This document shows, in pieces, positions 1 through 8,142 of a DNA stretch of 64,000 bases (positions are counted from its first letter, which is position 1; each line of letters opens with the position of its first letter). This stretch comes from Meiothermus cerbereus DSM 11376 (lineage in GTDB: Bacteria; Deinococcota; Deinococci; Deinococcales; Thermaceae), in contig NZ_JHVI01000001.1 in NCBI RefSeq assembly GCF_000620065.1, positions 180,209 through 244,208 of the forward strand. The letters are read 5' to 3'. The notes below the pieces were generated by a model. It searched no databases and was not told where the DNA came from. It saw only the letters and a list, made by a program, of their open reading frames with translations. The translations under genes were made by a program, and so were the position numbers.

Positions 1-848
1 ACCACCTGCTGCAGGGCACCCGCGAGGAGCCCTTTACCCGCGCGGTGCGGCAACACCTGAAGGCCTCGGGCATCCCGGTCGAGAACTCCAAGGGGGAGTG
101 GGGGCTGGGCCAGCACGAGGTGAACGTGCGCTACGCCGAGGCCCTGGAGATGGCCGACCGGCACGTCCTCTTCAAGCAGTGTCTGAAAGAGGTGGCCGAG
201 ACCATGGGCCTCTCGCTGACCTTTATGGCCAAGCCCCACCACGGCCAGGCGGGTTCTTCCTGCCATATCCATCTCTCGCTATGGAAGGACGGCCAGAACG
301 CCTTTGCGGGCGAGGAAGAATACGGGCCGGTGCGGGGCTCCGAGGTCTTCGGGCAGTTTCTGGCTGGCTGGATAGCGCACATCCCCGACTTCATGCCCTT
401 CTACGCCCCCACCGTCAACAGCTACAAGCGCTACGAGGACGGCTCCTGGGCCCCCACCCGGCTGGCCTGGAGCTACGACAACCGCACCGCCGGGTTCCGC
501 GTGGTGGGGCGGGGGGCTTCGTTGCGCATCGAGTGCCGGATTGGGGGGGCCGACCTGAACCCCTACCTGGCCCTCACCGCCGCGCTGGCCTCGGGCCTCG
601 ACGGCCTGGAACAGGGCCTCACCCCGCCCCCCATCTTCCAGGGCGACATCTACCAGGCCCGCCACCTGCCGCGCGTACCCTACACCCTGGGTGAGGCCGC
701 AGAGGGGTTTGCCAGTAGCGCTTTTGCCAAAGCCACCCTGGGCGAGGCCGCCCACGAGCACTACACCCACTTCTTCCGAAGTGAGTGGCAGGCCTATAAC
801 CGGGCCGTAACCGACTGGGAACGCAAGCGGTATTTCGAACGAATTTGA
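1..848 (+). CDS. Glutamine synthetase family protein, PuuA/GlnA3-like (5' truncated)
   Basis: The reading frame is open from the first bases (codons begin at base 3), so the N-terminus lies outside the window; about 281 C-terminal residues are visible. They cover the GS catalytic barrel: an ENSKGEWGLGQHEVN strand, the metal/ATP-binding KPHHGQAGSSCHIHLSL segment, and the NRTAGFRVVGRGASLRIECR region. The tail ends in RYFERI, a form I associate with gamma-glutamyl-amine ligases (PuuA, GlnA3/GlnA4) rather than ammonia-assimilating GlnA. The family joins glutamate to an amino group using ATP. The next three genes (SDR, ALDH, GATase) follow within a few bases, which supports a catabolic gamma-glutamylation role. 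Substrate not determinable; ordinary GS activity cannot be excluded. Confidence 0.85.
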   Translation, partial: HLLQGTREEPFTRAVRQHLKASGIPVENSKGEWGLGQHEVNVRYAEALEMADRHVLFKQCLKEVAETMGLSLTFMAKPHHGQAGSSCHIHLSLWKDGQNAFAGEEEYGPVRGSEVFGQFLAGWIAHIPDFMPFYAPTVNSYKRYEDGSWAPTRLAWSYDNRTAGFRVVGRGASLRIECRIGGADLNPYLALTAALASGLDGLEQGLTPPPIFQGDIYQARHLPRVPYTLGEAAEGFASSAFAKATLGEAAHEHYTHFFRSEWQAYNRAVTDWERKRYFERI

Positions 849-860
849 GGGAGGTTCAAG

Positions 861-1631
861 GTGCAACTAGCCGACAAGGTAGCTCTAATTACCGGTGCCG
901 CCAGCGGAATTGGCCGCGAGGCCGCGTTGCTCTTCGCCCGCGAGGGGGCCAAGGTGGTGGCGGTGGATCTCTCCGAAAAAGGCCAGGAAACCGTGGAGGT
1001 CATCCAAAGCGCCGGCGGCCAGGCCCACTTCGTGCAGGCCGACGTGTCCAAGGCCCAGGACGCTGAACGAATGGTGTCCGAGGCCGAGCGGGTCTTTGGG
1101 CGGCTCGAGATTCTCTTCAACAATGCAGGCATCTCCCACGCCGAGGACGACGACGCCATCCACACCAGCGAGGCGGTCTGGGATCTGACCTTTGCGGTCA
1201 ACGTAAAAGGGGTGTTCCTGGGCTGCAAGTACGGCATCCCGGCTTTGCGCCGGGCCGGGGGCGGCAGCATCATCAACACCGCTTCCTTTGTGGCCTTTAT
1301 GGGGGCCGCTACCCCCCAGCTGGCCTACACCGCCAGCAAGGGCGCGGTGCTCTCCATGACCCGCGAGCTGGCGGTGATTCACGCCCGCCAGGGCATCCGG
1401 GTCAATGCGCTGTGCCCGGGGCCCTTGCAGACCGAGCTCTTGATGAAGTACCTGGACACCCCCGAAAAGCGCCAGCGCCGGCTGGTGCATATCCCCATGG
1501 GCCGCTTCGGCCAGGCTGCCGAGATTGCCCAGGCCGCTTTGTACCTGGCCAGCCCGGCCTCTTCCTTCATGACCGGAGCAGCCTTGCTGGTGGATGGGGG
1601 CATCACCGCCGCCTACGTCACCCCGGAGTGA
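861..1631 (+). CDS. Short-chain dehydrogenase/reductase (SDR)
   Basis: This 256-residue protein has the length of a classical SDR. It shows the N-terminal TGAASGIG cofactor loop, the NNAG motif near residue 90, a serine in NTASF, and the YTASK catalytic Tyr-Lys pair, followed by NALCPGP. An acidic residue after the second strand (VVAVDLS) favours NAD(H). It starts at GTG with GGGAGG six bases upstream, 12 bases after the synthetase stop. It sits where the Puu pathway has an FAD amine oxidase (PuuB), so I infer that it oxidises an alcohol on a gamma-glutamylated substrate to an aldehyde for the next enzyme. Family certain, substrate unknown. Confidence 0.9.
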   Translation: MQLADKVALITGAASGIGREAALLFAREGAKVVAVDLSEKGQETVEVIQSAGGQAHFVQADVSKAQDAERMVSEAERVFGRLEILFNNAGISHAEDDDAIHTSEAVWDLTFAVNVKGVFLGCKYGIPALRRAGGGSIINTASFVAFMGAATPQLAYTASKGAVLSMTRELAVIHARQGIRVNALCPGPLQTELLMKYLDTPEKRQRRLVHIPMGRFGQAAEIAQAALYLASPASSFMTGAALLVDGGITAAYVTPE

Positions 1632-1635
1632 GGCC

Positions 1636-3024
1636 ATGGCGATTCAGCGAACCATCAGCCCCGTAGACGGGCGCATTTACGTGGAACGAAGCCTGGCCGG
1701 GCCAGAGGAACTCGAGCAAACCCTGGCCCGCGCCTCCCGGGCCCAAAAAGCCTGGGCCCAGACCCCCCTGGACGAGCGGCTGGCCATCGTGCAGCGCATG
1801 GTCGAGGTCATGCTGGGGGCGGTGGAGGCGGTGGCCGAGGAGCTCACCTGGCAGATGGGCCGGCCCATCCGCTACAGCCCCAAGGAGATTCAGGGCGGGT
1901 TTGCCGAGCGGGCCCGCTACATGGCCCGCATCGCCCCGTCAGCCCTACAGGACATCCCCGCCGAAGCCCTGCCGGGCTTCACCCGCTTCATCCGGCGCGA
2001 ACCGCTGGGGGTGGTGCTGGTGCTGGCCCCCTGGAACTACCCCTACCTGACCTCGGTCAACACCATCGTGCCGGCCATCCTGGCCGGAAACGCGGTGGTG
2101 CTCAAGCACTCCGCCCAGACCCCCCTGGTGGCCGAGCGCTACGCCTGGGCCTTCCAGGAGGCCGGGCTGCCGGAGGGGGTATTTCAGTACCTGCACATGG
2201 ACCACGACCTCACCGCCCAGGCCATCGCCGACCCGCGGGTGGCCTTTGTGGCTTTTACCGGTTCGGTGGCAGGGGGCCGTGCGGTCGAAAGGGCAGCAGC
2301 CGGGCACTTCAAGGGGGTGGCCCTCGAGCTCGGCGGCAAGGACCCGGCCTATGTGCGGCCCGACGCCGACCTCGAGTACAGCGTGGTCAACCTGGTGGAT
2401 GGGGCCATGTTCAACTCGGGCCAGTCCTGCTGCGGGGTGGAGCGCATCTACGTGCACGAATCCCTCTACCAGCCCTTCGTGGAGGCTTTTGTGGCCGAGA
2501 CCCTAAAGCTCAGGCTGGGCAACCCCTTAGACCCCGAGACCACCCTGGGCCCCATGGTACGCACCGAGGCCGCCGAGTTCGTACGGGGCCAGATTGCCGA
2601 GGCCATCGCCCAGGGGGCGAAGGCCCTGATTGACCCCAAAGCCTTTCCCGCCGATGCCCCCGGCACCCCCTACCTGGCCCCCCAGGTGCTGGTGAACGTA
2701 AACCACCAGATGCGGGTGATGGTGGAGGAGAGCTTTGGCCCGGTGGTGGGCATCATGCCGGTTAAAAGCGACGAGGAGGCCCTTGCCCTCATGAACGACT
2801 CCCCCTACGGCCTCACCGCCTCCATCTGGAGCAAAGACGAAGGGGCCGCGCTCCAGCTTGGGACGGGCCTCGAGACCGGCACGGTCTTCCTCAACCGCTG
2901 CGACTACCTCGACCCGGCCCTGGCCTGGACCGGGGTCAAGGAGTCGGGGCGGGGCTGCTCGCTCTCGCTGTTGGGCTACGAGCAGCTCACCCGGCCCAAG
3001 TCGTATCATTTGCGTAAGCTATGA
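1636..3024 (+). CDS. NAD(P)-dependent aldehyde dehydrogenase
   Basis: This 462-residue protein belongs to the ALDH superfamily. It has the APWNYP segment with the catalytic-site Asn (about N134), the FTGS cofactor loop, the general base Glu in ELGGKDP (about E231), and the nucleophile in NSGQSCC (about C265). It would oxidise an aldehyde to a carboxylate. The chosen ATG lies 5 bases after the SDR stop codon with GGAG just upstream; an earlier in-frame start at 1594 would overlap the SDR and has no ribosome-binding site. Position between the SDR and the amidotransferase-fold hydrolase suggests a PuuC-like step on a gamma-glutamyl aldehyde. The Cys after the nucleophile (CC) is a minor variation. 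Confidence 0.92.
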   Translation: MAIQRTISPVDGRIYVERSLAGPEELEQTLARASRAQKAWAQTPLDERLAIVQRMVEVMLGAVEAVAEELTWQMGRPIRYSPKEIQGGFAERARYMARIAPSALQDIPAEALPGFTRFIRREPLGVVLVLAPWNYPYLTSVNTIVPAILAGNAVVLKHSAQTPLVAERYAWAFQEAGLPEGVFQYLHMDHDLTAQAIADPRVAFVAFTGSVAGGRAVERAAAGHFKGVALELGGKDPAYVRPDADLEYSVVNLVDGAMFNSGQSCCGVERIYVHESLYQPFVEAFVAETLKLRLGNPLDPETTLGPMVRTEAAEFVRGQIAEAIAQGAKALIDPKAFPADAPGTPYLAPQVLVNVNHQMRVMVEESFGPVVGIMPVKSDEEALALMNDSPYGLTASIWSKDEGAALQLGTGLETGTVFLNRCDYLDPALAWTGVKESGRGCSLSLLGYEQLTRPKSYHLRKL

Positions 3025-3716
3025 GGCTCGCCGTACTGGTCTGCGACGAACCCCCGGCAGGTCTGGAGGGGATCGCTGGCGATTATCCGGCCATGTTCGA
3101 GCGGCTGCTGGGCCAGACCCTCACCCCCTTCGACGTGCGGGCAGGGCAGTATCCGGCCCGGGTGGAGGACTTCCAGGGCTACCTGATTACAGGCTCGAGG
3201 GCCTCGGTCTACGACCCTCTGCCCTGGATTCCCCCTTTAGAGGCGTTTGTGCGGGCGGTAGCGGCTTCCTCCAGCAAGCTGGTGGGGGTGTGCTTCGGCC
3301 ACCAGATGATCGGGCAGGCCCTGGGGGGGCGGGTGGAGCGCTGGCCTTTGGGCTGGGGGGTGGGGGTGCACCGCTTCTCGGTCTACCGGATGGCCCCCTG
3401 GATGGAGCCCCCCCTACAGGAATTGCAGCTCATCCTCTCCTGCCAGGATCAGATCACCGTGCTGCCCCCTGGGGCGGTGGTGCTGGGCGGCAGCGCCTTC
3501 AGCCCCCATGCTTTCATCCAGGTGGGGGCCAACGTACTGGGCCTGCAGCCCCACCCAGAGTTCCCTAAAGCCTTCGCCGAAGCCCTGCTGGAAGAGCGGC
3601 GCCTTCGGGTGGGGCCGGAGCGCTACGCCGAGGCCAAAGCCAGCTTTGCCCTCGAGCCCAGCGCCAAGGAGGTGGCGAGCTGGATTCGGAATTTTCTCGC
3701 TACCGGGCCTTCTTAA
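3021..3716 (+). CDS. Class I glutamine amidotransferase-like hydrolase (GATase1_1 type)
   Basis: This 231-residue protein is a stand-alone triad GATase domain. The nucleophile elbow reads GVCFGHQ, and the His-Glu pair is LQPHPEF near residue 180; YLITGSRASVYD is typical of the GATase1_1 subgroup. That subgroup includes plant gamma-glutamyl peptidases, so cleavage of a gamma-glutamyl bond, analogous to PuuD, fits the operon. The ATG overlaps the aldehyde dehydrogenase stop (ATGA), indicating translational coupling. It is not PuuD itself, whose elbow is CRG-type. Role inferred from family and context. Confidence 0.8.
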   Translation: MRLAVLVCDEPPAGLEGIAGDYPAMFERLLGQTLTPFDVRAGQYPARVEDFQGYLITGSRASVYDPLPWIPPLEAFVRAVAASSSKLVGVCFGHQMIGQALGGRVERWPLGWGVGVHRFSVYRMAPWMEPPLQELQLILSCQDQITVLPPGAVVLGGSAFSPHAFIQVGANVLGLQPHPEFPKAFAEALLEERRLRVGPERYAEAKASFALEPSAKEVASWIRNFLATGPS

Positions 3717-5482
3717 AGCAGTACCCCCCCTTCGACGCGCTTAGCGAAGCCGACTGGGCGGGGCTCGAGGGGGCCCTGGTCATCTGCCAGTTTGCCCCCG
3801 GGACGGTGATCCTCGAGCCCAGCCAGACCGAGGCCGAAGGCCTGTATGTGGTCTACCAGGGTGCGGTACGGCTGGAACAGGACGGACAGGCGGTGGCCTG
3901 GCTCGAGCCCGGCGAGGCCTTTGGCTACCCTTCCCTGCTGGGTCAGCAGCCCCCCAGCCTTACCGTGCGGGCCGAGGGTGAGACCGCCTGTTTGCGCCTA
4001 AGCAAGGAGGCCTTCCGTGGGCTGCTGCAAAAACCCAGCTTCGCCCTTTTCTTTAGCGCCCGGCTGGCCGAGCGGCTGCGGCTGTTGCAGCCTATGGCCC
4101 TGAACCTGCCTGACCTGGGGCAGCCCGCAGGTGAGGCAGCCGAGGCCGGGGTATGGCTCGAGCCCGCGGCCACCGTGGCCCAGGCCGCCCGCCTGATGCG
4201 CGAACGGGGCGTGAGCGCCTTGCTGCTTTGGGAGGGCGAGCGGCTGGCCATCCTCACCGACCGTGACCTGCGCAACCGGGTGCTGGCCGAAGAGCGGCCC
4301 TACCACACGCCAGCTTCCACCGTAGCCAGTAGCCCGGCCAAAACCCTGCCCGCCAGCACCCCCCTCCACGAAGCCCTGCTCTTCATGGAGCAGCAGGGCA
4401 TCCACCACCTGCCCCTCACCCAGCAAAGCCACGTGGTGGGCCTCCTGACCGACCGGGCCTTCCTGCGGCGCTGGCTCCAGACCCCCCTGGCCCTGCTCAA
4501 GCGGCTTACCGAGGAAGACCACCAAGGCATACTGCTGGATTACCGCCAGCAGCTCGAGGCCATCGTGCAGCAGATGTTTGCCGCGGGGTTTGCGGTGCAG
4601 GCCATCACCCGCCAGGTAAGCCTCCTGAACGACGCCCTGACCCGCACGCTTCTGAGGCGCGCCGAGCGAAACCTGGGGCCCCCGCCCTGCCCCTATGCCT
4701 GGCTGGCCCTGGGCTCCGAAGGCCGCACCGAGCAGGCTTTGCTCACCGACCAGGACAACGCCCTGGCCTACCAGGAACCAGCCGCCAGCAACTACTTCCA
4801 GGCCCTGGCCCAACAGGTGTTGGAGGGGTTGTTGCAAGCCGGCTTCCCCCCCTGCCCCGGGGGCTTCATGGCCGACCGCTGGTGTTTTTCCCTGGCCGAA
4901 TGGGAGGCCCGCTTCGAGCAGTGGCTGGCCGTTCCCGAGGGCGAGGGCCTGCTGGAAGCCCAGATATTCCTCGACTTTCGCAGCATTGCCGGAGGGCTTT
5001 CCCTCGAGCCCCTGCAGCACCGCCTGCGCCGGGCCTCTAAAAACCGGCCTTTCCTCACCGCGCTGGCCCGCTCAGCCCTGGTCTTTACGCCCCCCCTGGG
5101 CCTCCTGGGCCGCATCCGCTTCGAAGAAGGCACGGTCAACCTCAAGAAGGGGGGCCTGGCGGCCATCGTGGGGCTGGCGCGGGTGTATGGCCTCGAGGCC
5201 AGCAGTCTGGCCCGCCCCACCCTCGAGCGCCTGCGGGCCGCCGCCCAGGCCAGGGTGATTCCCCAGGAGGAGGCCGAAGACCTTGGCGAAGCCTTTTTGT
5301 TTTTGTCCCACCTCCGCCTGCGCCACCAGCTCCTGGCCCTGGCCCAGGGCCAGCCCCCCACCAACCGGGTGGCCCAGGCCGCCCTCAGCCCCCGCGAGCT
5401 ACAGGTGCTGCGCCAGGTCTTTTTGCGGGTGCGCCAGGCCCAGCAGACCCTGGCCGCGCGGTTCAGGCTGCAGGTGCTTTAG
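3680..5482 (+). CDS. cNMP-binding/CBS/DUF294 nucleotidyltransferase-like protein, probable CTG start
   Basis: With the start proposed here the protein has about 600 residues: a cyclic-nucleotide-binding-like domain (about 1-130), a CBS pair (about 158-262, with DRDLR and DRAFLRR loops), a DUF294 nucleotidyltransferase core with GSEGRTEQ followed by DQD (about 345-360), and a helical DUF294 C-terminal domain. No ATG, GTG or TTG precedes codon 3806 in frame, yet the frame upstream encodes a normal domain N-terminus (FLKQYPPFDALSE). CTG at 3680 lies 7 bases after a perfect AAGGAGG, so I take it as the start; it overlaps the upstream gene by 37 bases. Proteins of this architecture are signalling proteins of unknown substrate. 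A sequencing frameshift is the alternative. Confidence 0.85.
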   Translation: MDSEFSRYRAFLKQYPPFDALSEADWAGLEGALVICQFAPGTVILEPSQTEAEGLYVVYQGAVRLEQDGQAVAWLEPGEAFGYPSLLGQQPPSLTVRAEGETACLRLSKEAFRGLLQKPSFALFFSARLAERLRLLQPMALNLPDLGQPAGEAAEAGVWLEPAATVAQAARLMRERGVSALLLWEGERLAILTDRDLRNRVLAEERPYHTPASTVASSPAKTLPASTPLHEALLFMEQQGIHHLPLTQQSHVVGLLTDRAFLRRWLQTPLALLKRLTEEDHQGILLDYRQQLEAIVQQMFAAGFAVQAITRQVSLLNDALTRTLLRRAERNLGPPPCPYAWLALGSEGRTEQALLTDQDNALAYQEPAASNYFQALAQQVLEGLLQAGFPPCPGGFMADRWCFSLAEWEARFEQWLAVPEGEGLLEAQIFLDFRSIAGGLSLEPLQHRLRRASKNRPFLTALARSALVFTPPLGLLGRIRFEEGTVNLKKGGLAAIVGLARVYGLEASSLARPTLERLRAAAQARVIPQEEAEDLGEAFLFLSHLRLRHQLLALAQGQPPTNRVAQAALSPRELQVLRQVFLRVRQAQQTLAARFRLQVL

Positions 5483-5557
5483 GGAATCTCTGACGATCTG
5501 GACGCAAAAAACCGATAGCGGTTGCCCGCTACCGGCCCAATGCTTACAAGAAATCCG

Positions 5558-5668
5558 CTTGATCTGTTCTGATTTTTGAGGCCCCCACCTGAAGCGCGGG
5601 TAACAACAGCCCGAAAAACGATGGTGCTCCAGCAATTCCTAACGAAACGATTCAAGCGGGGTTCATAT
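5558..5668 (+). repeat. Dispersed 79-bp element, copy A
   Basis: The core (5583-5661) is 79 bp, bounded by CCCCACCTGAA and TTCAAGCGGGG, imperfect inverted ends. It matches copies at 22402-22480 (same orientation) and 16302-16380 (reversed) over nearly all its length, plus a T-rich left flank and a GTTCAYAT right flank. It lies between two convergent genes. No open reading frame is conserved among the copies. Confidence 0.85.
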
Positions 5669-5692
5669 GAGCTGTTGCGAGACTTGGCAGAA

Positions 5693-5713
5693 CGCTTCGG
5701 GTGGGGTTCATAT
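5693..5713 (+). repeat. Partial right end of the 79-bp element
   Basis: These 21 bases match the right end of copy A (5648-5668) at 17 positions, including the complete GGGGTTCATAT. The fragment sits 24 bases after copy A and its last base is the first base of the aceA stop codon complement. Confidence 0.5.
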
Positions 5714-7008
5714 CAGTGGAACTGGGCTTCCTCGGTCGAACCCGCCAGGGCCGCGGTGGAGGCCTGTCCGGCGGTGATGGCCATCAGCACCTCGTCGAAG
5801 TAGCCCGCACCCACCTCGCGCTGGTGTTTGACCGCGGTAAAGCCTTCTTTCTCGGCGGCGAACTCGAGCTGCTGCAGCTCCACGAAGGCGCTCATGCCGC
5901 GCTCCTTGTAGCCTTTGGCCAGCTCGAAGGTGCGGTAGTTGAGGTTGTGCCAGCCAGCCAGGGTGATGAACTGAAACTTGTAGCCCATGGCCCCCAGCTC
6001 CCGCTGGAACTTGGCGATGGTCTCGTCGTCGAGGTTTTTCTTCCAGTTGAAGCTGGGCGAGCAGTTGTAGGCCAGCATCTTGTCCGGATACTCGGCATGC
6101 ACCGCCTCGGCAAACTTGCGGGCAATCTCCAGGTCGGGGGTGCTGGTCTCCATCCACAATAAGTCGGCGTAGGGGGCATAGGCCAAAGCGCGGGTAATGC
6201 AGGCCTCGAGGCCGTTGCGTATGCGATAAAAGCCCTCGGGGGTGCGCTCACCTTCTTTCACAAAGGGCTTGTCGCGCTCGTCAATGTCGCTGGTGAGCAG
6301 GGTGGCGGCTTCGGCGTCGGTACGGCAGATGATGATGCTGGGAACCCCCATCACATCGGCAGCCAGACGGGCCGCATTTAGGGTGCGGATGTGCTGCGAG
6401 GTAGGGATCAGCACTTTGCCCCCCAGGTGCCCGCACTTCTTTTCACTGGAAAGCTGGTCTTCCCAGTGCACCCCGGCCGCGCCCGCCTCGATCATGCTTT
6501 TCATCAGCTCGAAGGCGTTCAGGGGCCCGCCAAAACCGGCCTCGGCGTCGGCCACAATGGGGGCGTACCAGTAGCGGTCGGTTTTGCCCTCGCTGCGCTC
6601 GATCTGGTCGGCCCGCATGAGGGCATTGTTGATGCGGCGCACCACCTGTGGCACCGAGTTGGCCGGGTAGAGCGACTGGTCGGGGTAGGTTTGCCAGGCC
6701 AGGTTGGCGTCGGCGGCCACCTGCCAGCCCGAAAGGTAGATGGCCTCGAGGCCAGCCTTCACCATCTGCACCGCCTGGGCTCCGGTGTAGGCCCCAAAGG
6801 TGTTCACGTAGGGGCGGGTGTGCAAGAGCTCCCACAACCGAAGGGCCCCCACCTTGGCTAAGGTCTGCTCGGGCAGAAGGCTGGGGCGCAGGCGCACCAC
6901 ATCTTCGGCGGTATAATCGCGCTGAATGCCTTTCCAGCGGGGGTTGGTTTCCCACTCGCGGCGAAGCTTTTCGGCTTCCAGTTTCATTTCGGGGGACAGT
7001 TTGGACAT
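5713..7008 (-). CDS. aceA: Isocitrate lyase
   Basis: This 431-residue protein has the usual length of bacterial isocitrate lyase, which splits isocitrate to succinate and glyoxylate in the glyoxylate shunt. The signature [17 protein letters not shown] holds the catalytic Cys, and [10 protein letters not shown] and CRTDAEAA carry the metal and substrate residues; WKGIQRDYT is near the N-terminus. The ATG at 7008 has CAGGAGGAATT just upstream; the longer upstream reading frame is leader. No malate synthase gene lies in the window. The promoter region carries GTGTA/TACAC palindromes, suggesting carbon-source control. The stop codon abuts a repeat fragment. Confidence 0.97.
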   Translation of the reverse strand: MSKLSPEMKLEAEKLRREWETNPRWKGIQRDYTAEDVVRLRPSLLPEQTLAKVGALRLWELLHTRPYVNTFGAYTGAQAVQMVKAGLEAIYLSGWQVAADANLAWQTYPDQSLYPANSVPQVVRRINNALMRADQIERSEGKTDRYWYAPIVADAEAGFGGPLNAFELMKSMIEAGAAGVHWEDQLSSEKKCGHLGGKVLIPTSQHIRTLNAARLAADVMGVPSIIICRTDAEAATLLTSDIDERDKPFVKEGERTPEGFYRIRNGLEACITRALAYAPYADLLWMETSTPDLEIARKFAEAVHAEYPDKMLAYNCSPSFNWKKNLDDETIAKFQRELGAMGYKFQFITLAGWHNLNYRTFELAKGYKERGMSAFVELQQLEFAAEKEGFTAVKHQREVGAGYFDEVLMAITAGQASTAALAGSTEEAQFH

Positions 7009-7058
7009 CGCAATTCCTCCTGCTTTGAGTATGGCCTGGGTTGCAGGAATCCGAAGGG

Positions 7059-7139
7059 TGTATATCAAGCAGAACGACACTTACAAAAACGTGTACAACT
7101 TATTTGAGTACACGCCAAATAGGTTACACAAAAGTGTAG
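7059..7139 (-). promoter_or_regulatory. aceA promoter with palindromic operator-like sites
   Basis: On the minus strand a -10 like TATACA (complement of 7059-7064) lies 16 bases from TTGTAA (complement of 7081-7086). Three inverted repeats surround it: ACAC-N10-GTGT (7077-7094), GTGTAC-N11-GTACAC (7091-7113) and TACAC-AAAA-GTGTA (7125-7138). The first overlaps the -35 element. A further 15-base palindrome, GCAAACC-G-GGTTTGC, is at 7154-7168. The regulator is not known. Confidence 0.55.
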
Positions 7140-7227
7140 CTAGCCCTCTGAGCGCAAACCGGGTTTGCAGAACTGGCGCTCTGATAATCATCAGCTTACT
7201 ATCGGGTGCAGATTTTTGACCTGGGGC

Positions 7228-7236
7228 TGGTAGGAT
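7228..7236 (+). promoter_or_regulatory. Extended -10 of a leaderless gene
   Basis: TGG-TAGGAT lies 7 bases before ATG 7244, so transcription should begin at or next to the start codon. This geometry decides 7244 over the in-frame ATG at 7235, which is inside the box. Confidence 0.55.
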
Positions 7237-7243
7237 GAGGGAC

Positions 7244-8023
7244 ATGGACTGGGCAGTTCTACAAACACTGCACTACAGCCTGCGGTATGCCGGACACACA
7301 GCAGGCGAGCAGCGTCTGACCCTCGAGCCCCGCCGGGATGGCCTGCGGGTGGTGCTCGAGGCCAACGTAGAGCTACCGCTGCCCAAAACCCGTCAACGCT
7401 GGGAGAGTGAGCTAGACCGCCAAGGGCTGCCCCGCCGCTACCGCGAGCGGGTGGAAGGCAATGGAGCCCGGGTTATGGAGGTGGAGTTTTCCCGCGAGGA
7501 GGGCCTGGTCACAGTCAGTCAGGGCAGGGACGACTTCGCCATGCCCTATCTAGCCGAGATGCACGACCCCCTCTCGCTGATTTTGGCCGTAGGAGCGCTC
7601 AACATCGAGGTAGGTCAGGTAGAAAAGTTTGCCCTGGTGGGGGGGCGGGCCTATGTCGAACGCCTGCCCGACCAGACCATCGAGGTAGAGGTAGAAGGCC
7701 AGAAGAAAGCGCAAAGCGTGCGGGTCTACCGTTTGCGCCCAGGCCTTAGCCTGCTTTATTTTGATCAGGAGGGCTATCCCGTGCGCCTCACGCAGAAGGT
7801 GGGCGAACACGTTTTTGAGGCCGACTTGGTTCAGGTACAGCGCCTCGAGGCCGGTCAGCGCTTACAACCGCTGGAGCGCAGCCAGGAGGCTAACCCGCGC
7901 AACTCGAGCCGCCCTCGAGTGGTCTCGGGAGAGCCCCCCAAGGCCAGGGTGGTGTCCGGTGAACCCCCCAAAGAGCAAAATGGAGCCTCGAGGCGGCGAC
8001 GGCGGCGCAGGCGTTATAGCTAA
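7244..8023 (+). CDS. Conserved-looking hypothetical protein with basic C-terminal tail
   Basis: I do not recognise this 259-residue protein. It is soluble, without signal peptide or membrane helix. The first 210 residues look like beta-rich folding sequence (alternating hydrophobic and charged, for example VRVYRLRPGLSLLYFDQEGYPVRL), with a faint resemblance to DUF3108-type proteins. The last 45 residues are low complexity: RVVSGEPPK occurs once fully and once almost identically, then a run of eight arginines before YS, which suggests nucleic-acid or membrane-surface binding. It stands alone between aceA (divergent) and hisD (same strand, 119 bases on). Confidence 0.75.
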   Translation: MDWAVLQTLHYSLRYAGHTAGEQRLTLEPRRDGLRVVLEANVELPLPKTRQRWESELDRQGLPRRYRERVEGNGARVMEVEFSREEGLVTVSQGRDDFAMPYLAEMHDPLSLILAVGALNIEVGQVEKFALVGGRAYVERLPDQTIEVEVEGQKKAQSVRVYRLRPGLSLLYFDQEGYPVRLTQKVGEHVFEADLVQVQRLEAGQRLQPLERSQEANPRNSSRPRVVSGEPPKARVVSGEPPKEQNGASRRRRRRRRYS

Positions 8024-8142
8024 AGCCAGGCGGGCGGTGATGACCAATGACAAAAGGGCATGCGCCTCGGCAACCTGGAGCAAAAACCCACGACGGTGGC
8101 GGGTGGACGCTTTTTAACGTGAATAGATGAAAAGGGCCCCTT

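Noticed and set aside
3998..5020. A 340-residue open frame on the minus strand inside the DUF294 gene
   Set aside because: It is a high-GC shadow: the plus-strand frame has clear domains, while this one is Gly/Gln/Leu-rich with no motif and no ribosome-binding site.
7901..8005. Repeated RVVSGEPPK-coding units as a possible mobile or recombinogenic repeat
   Set aside because: Only two units; more simply a low-complexity tail of the hypothetical protein.
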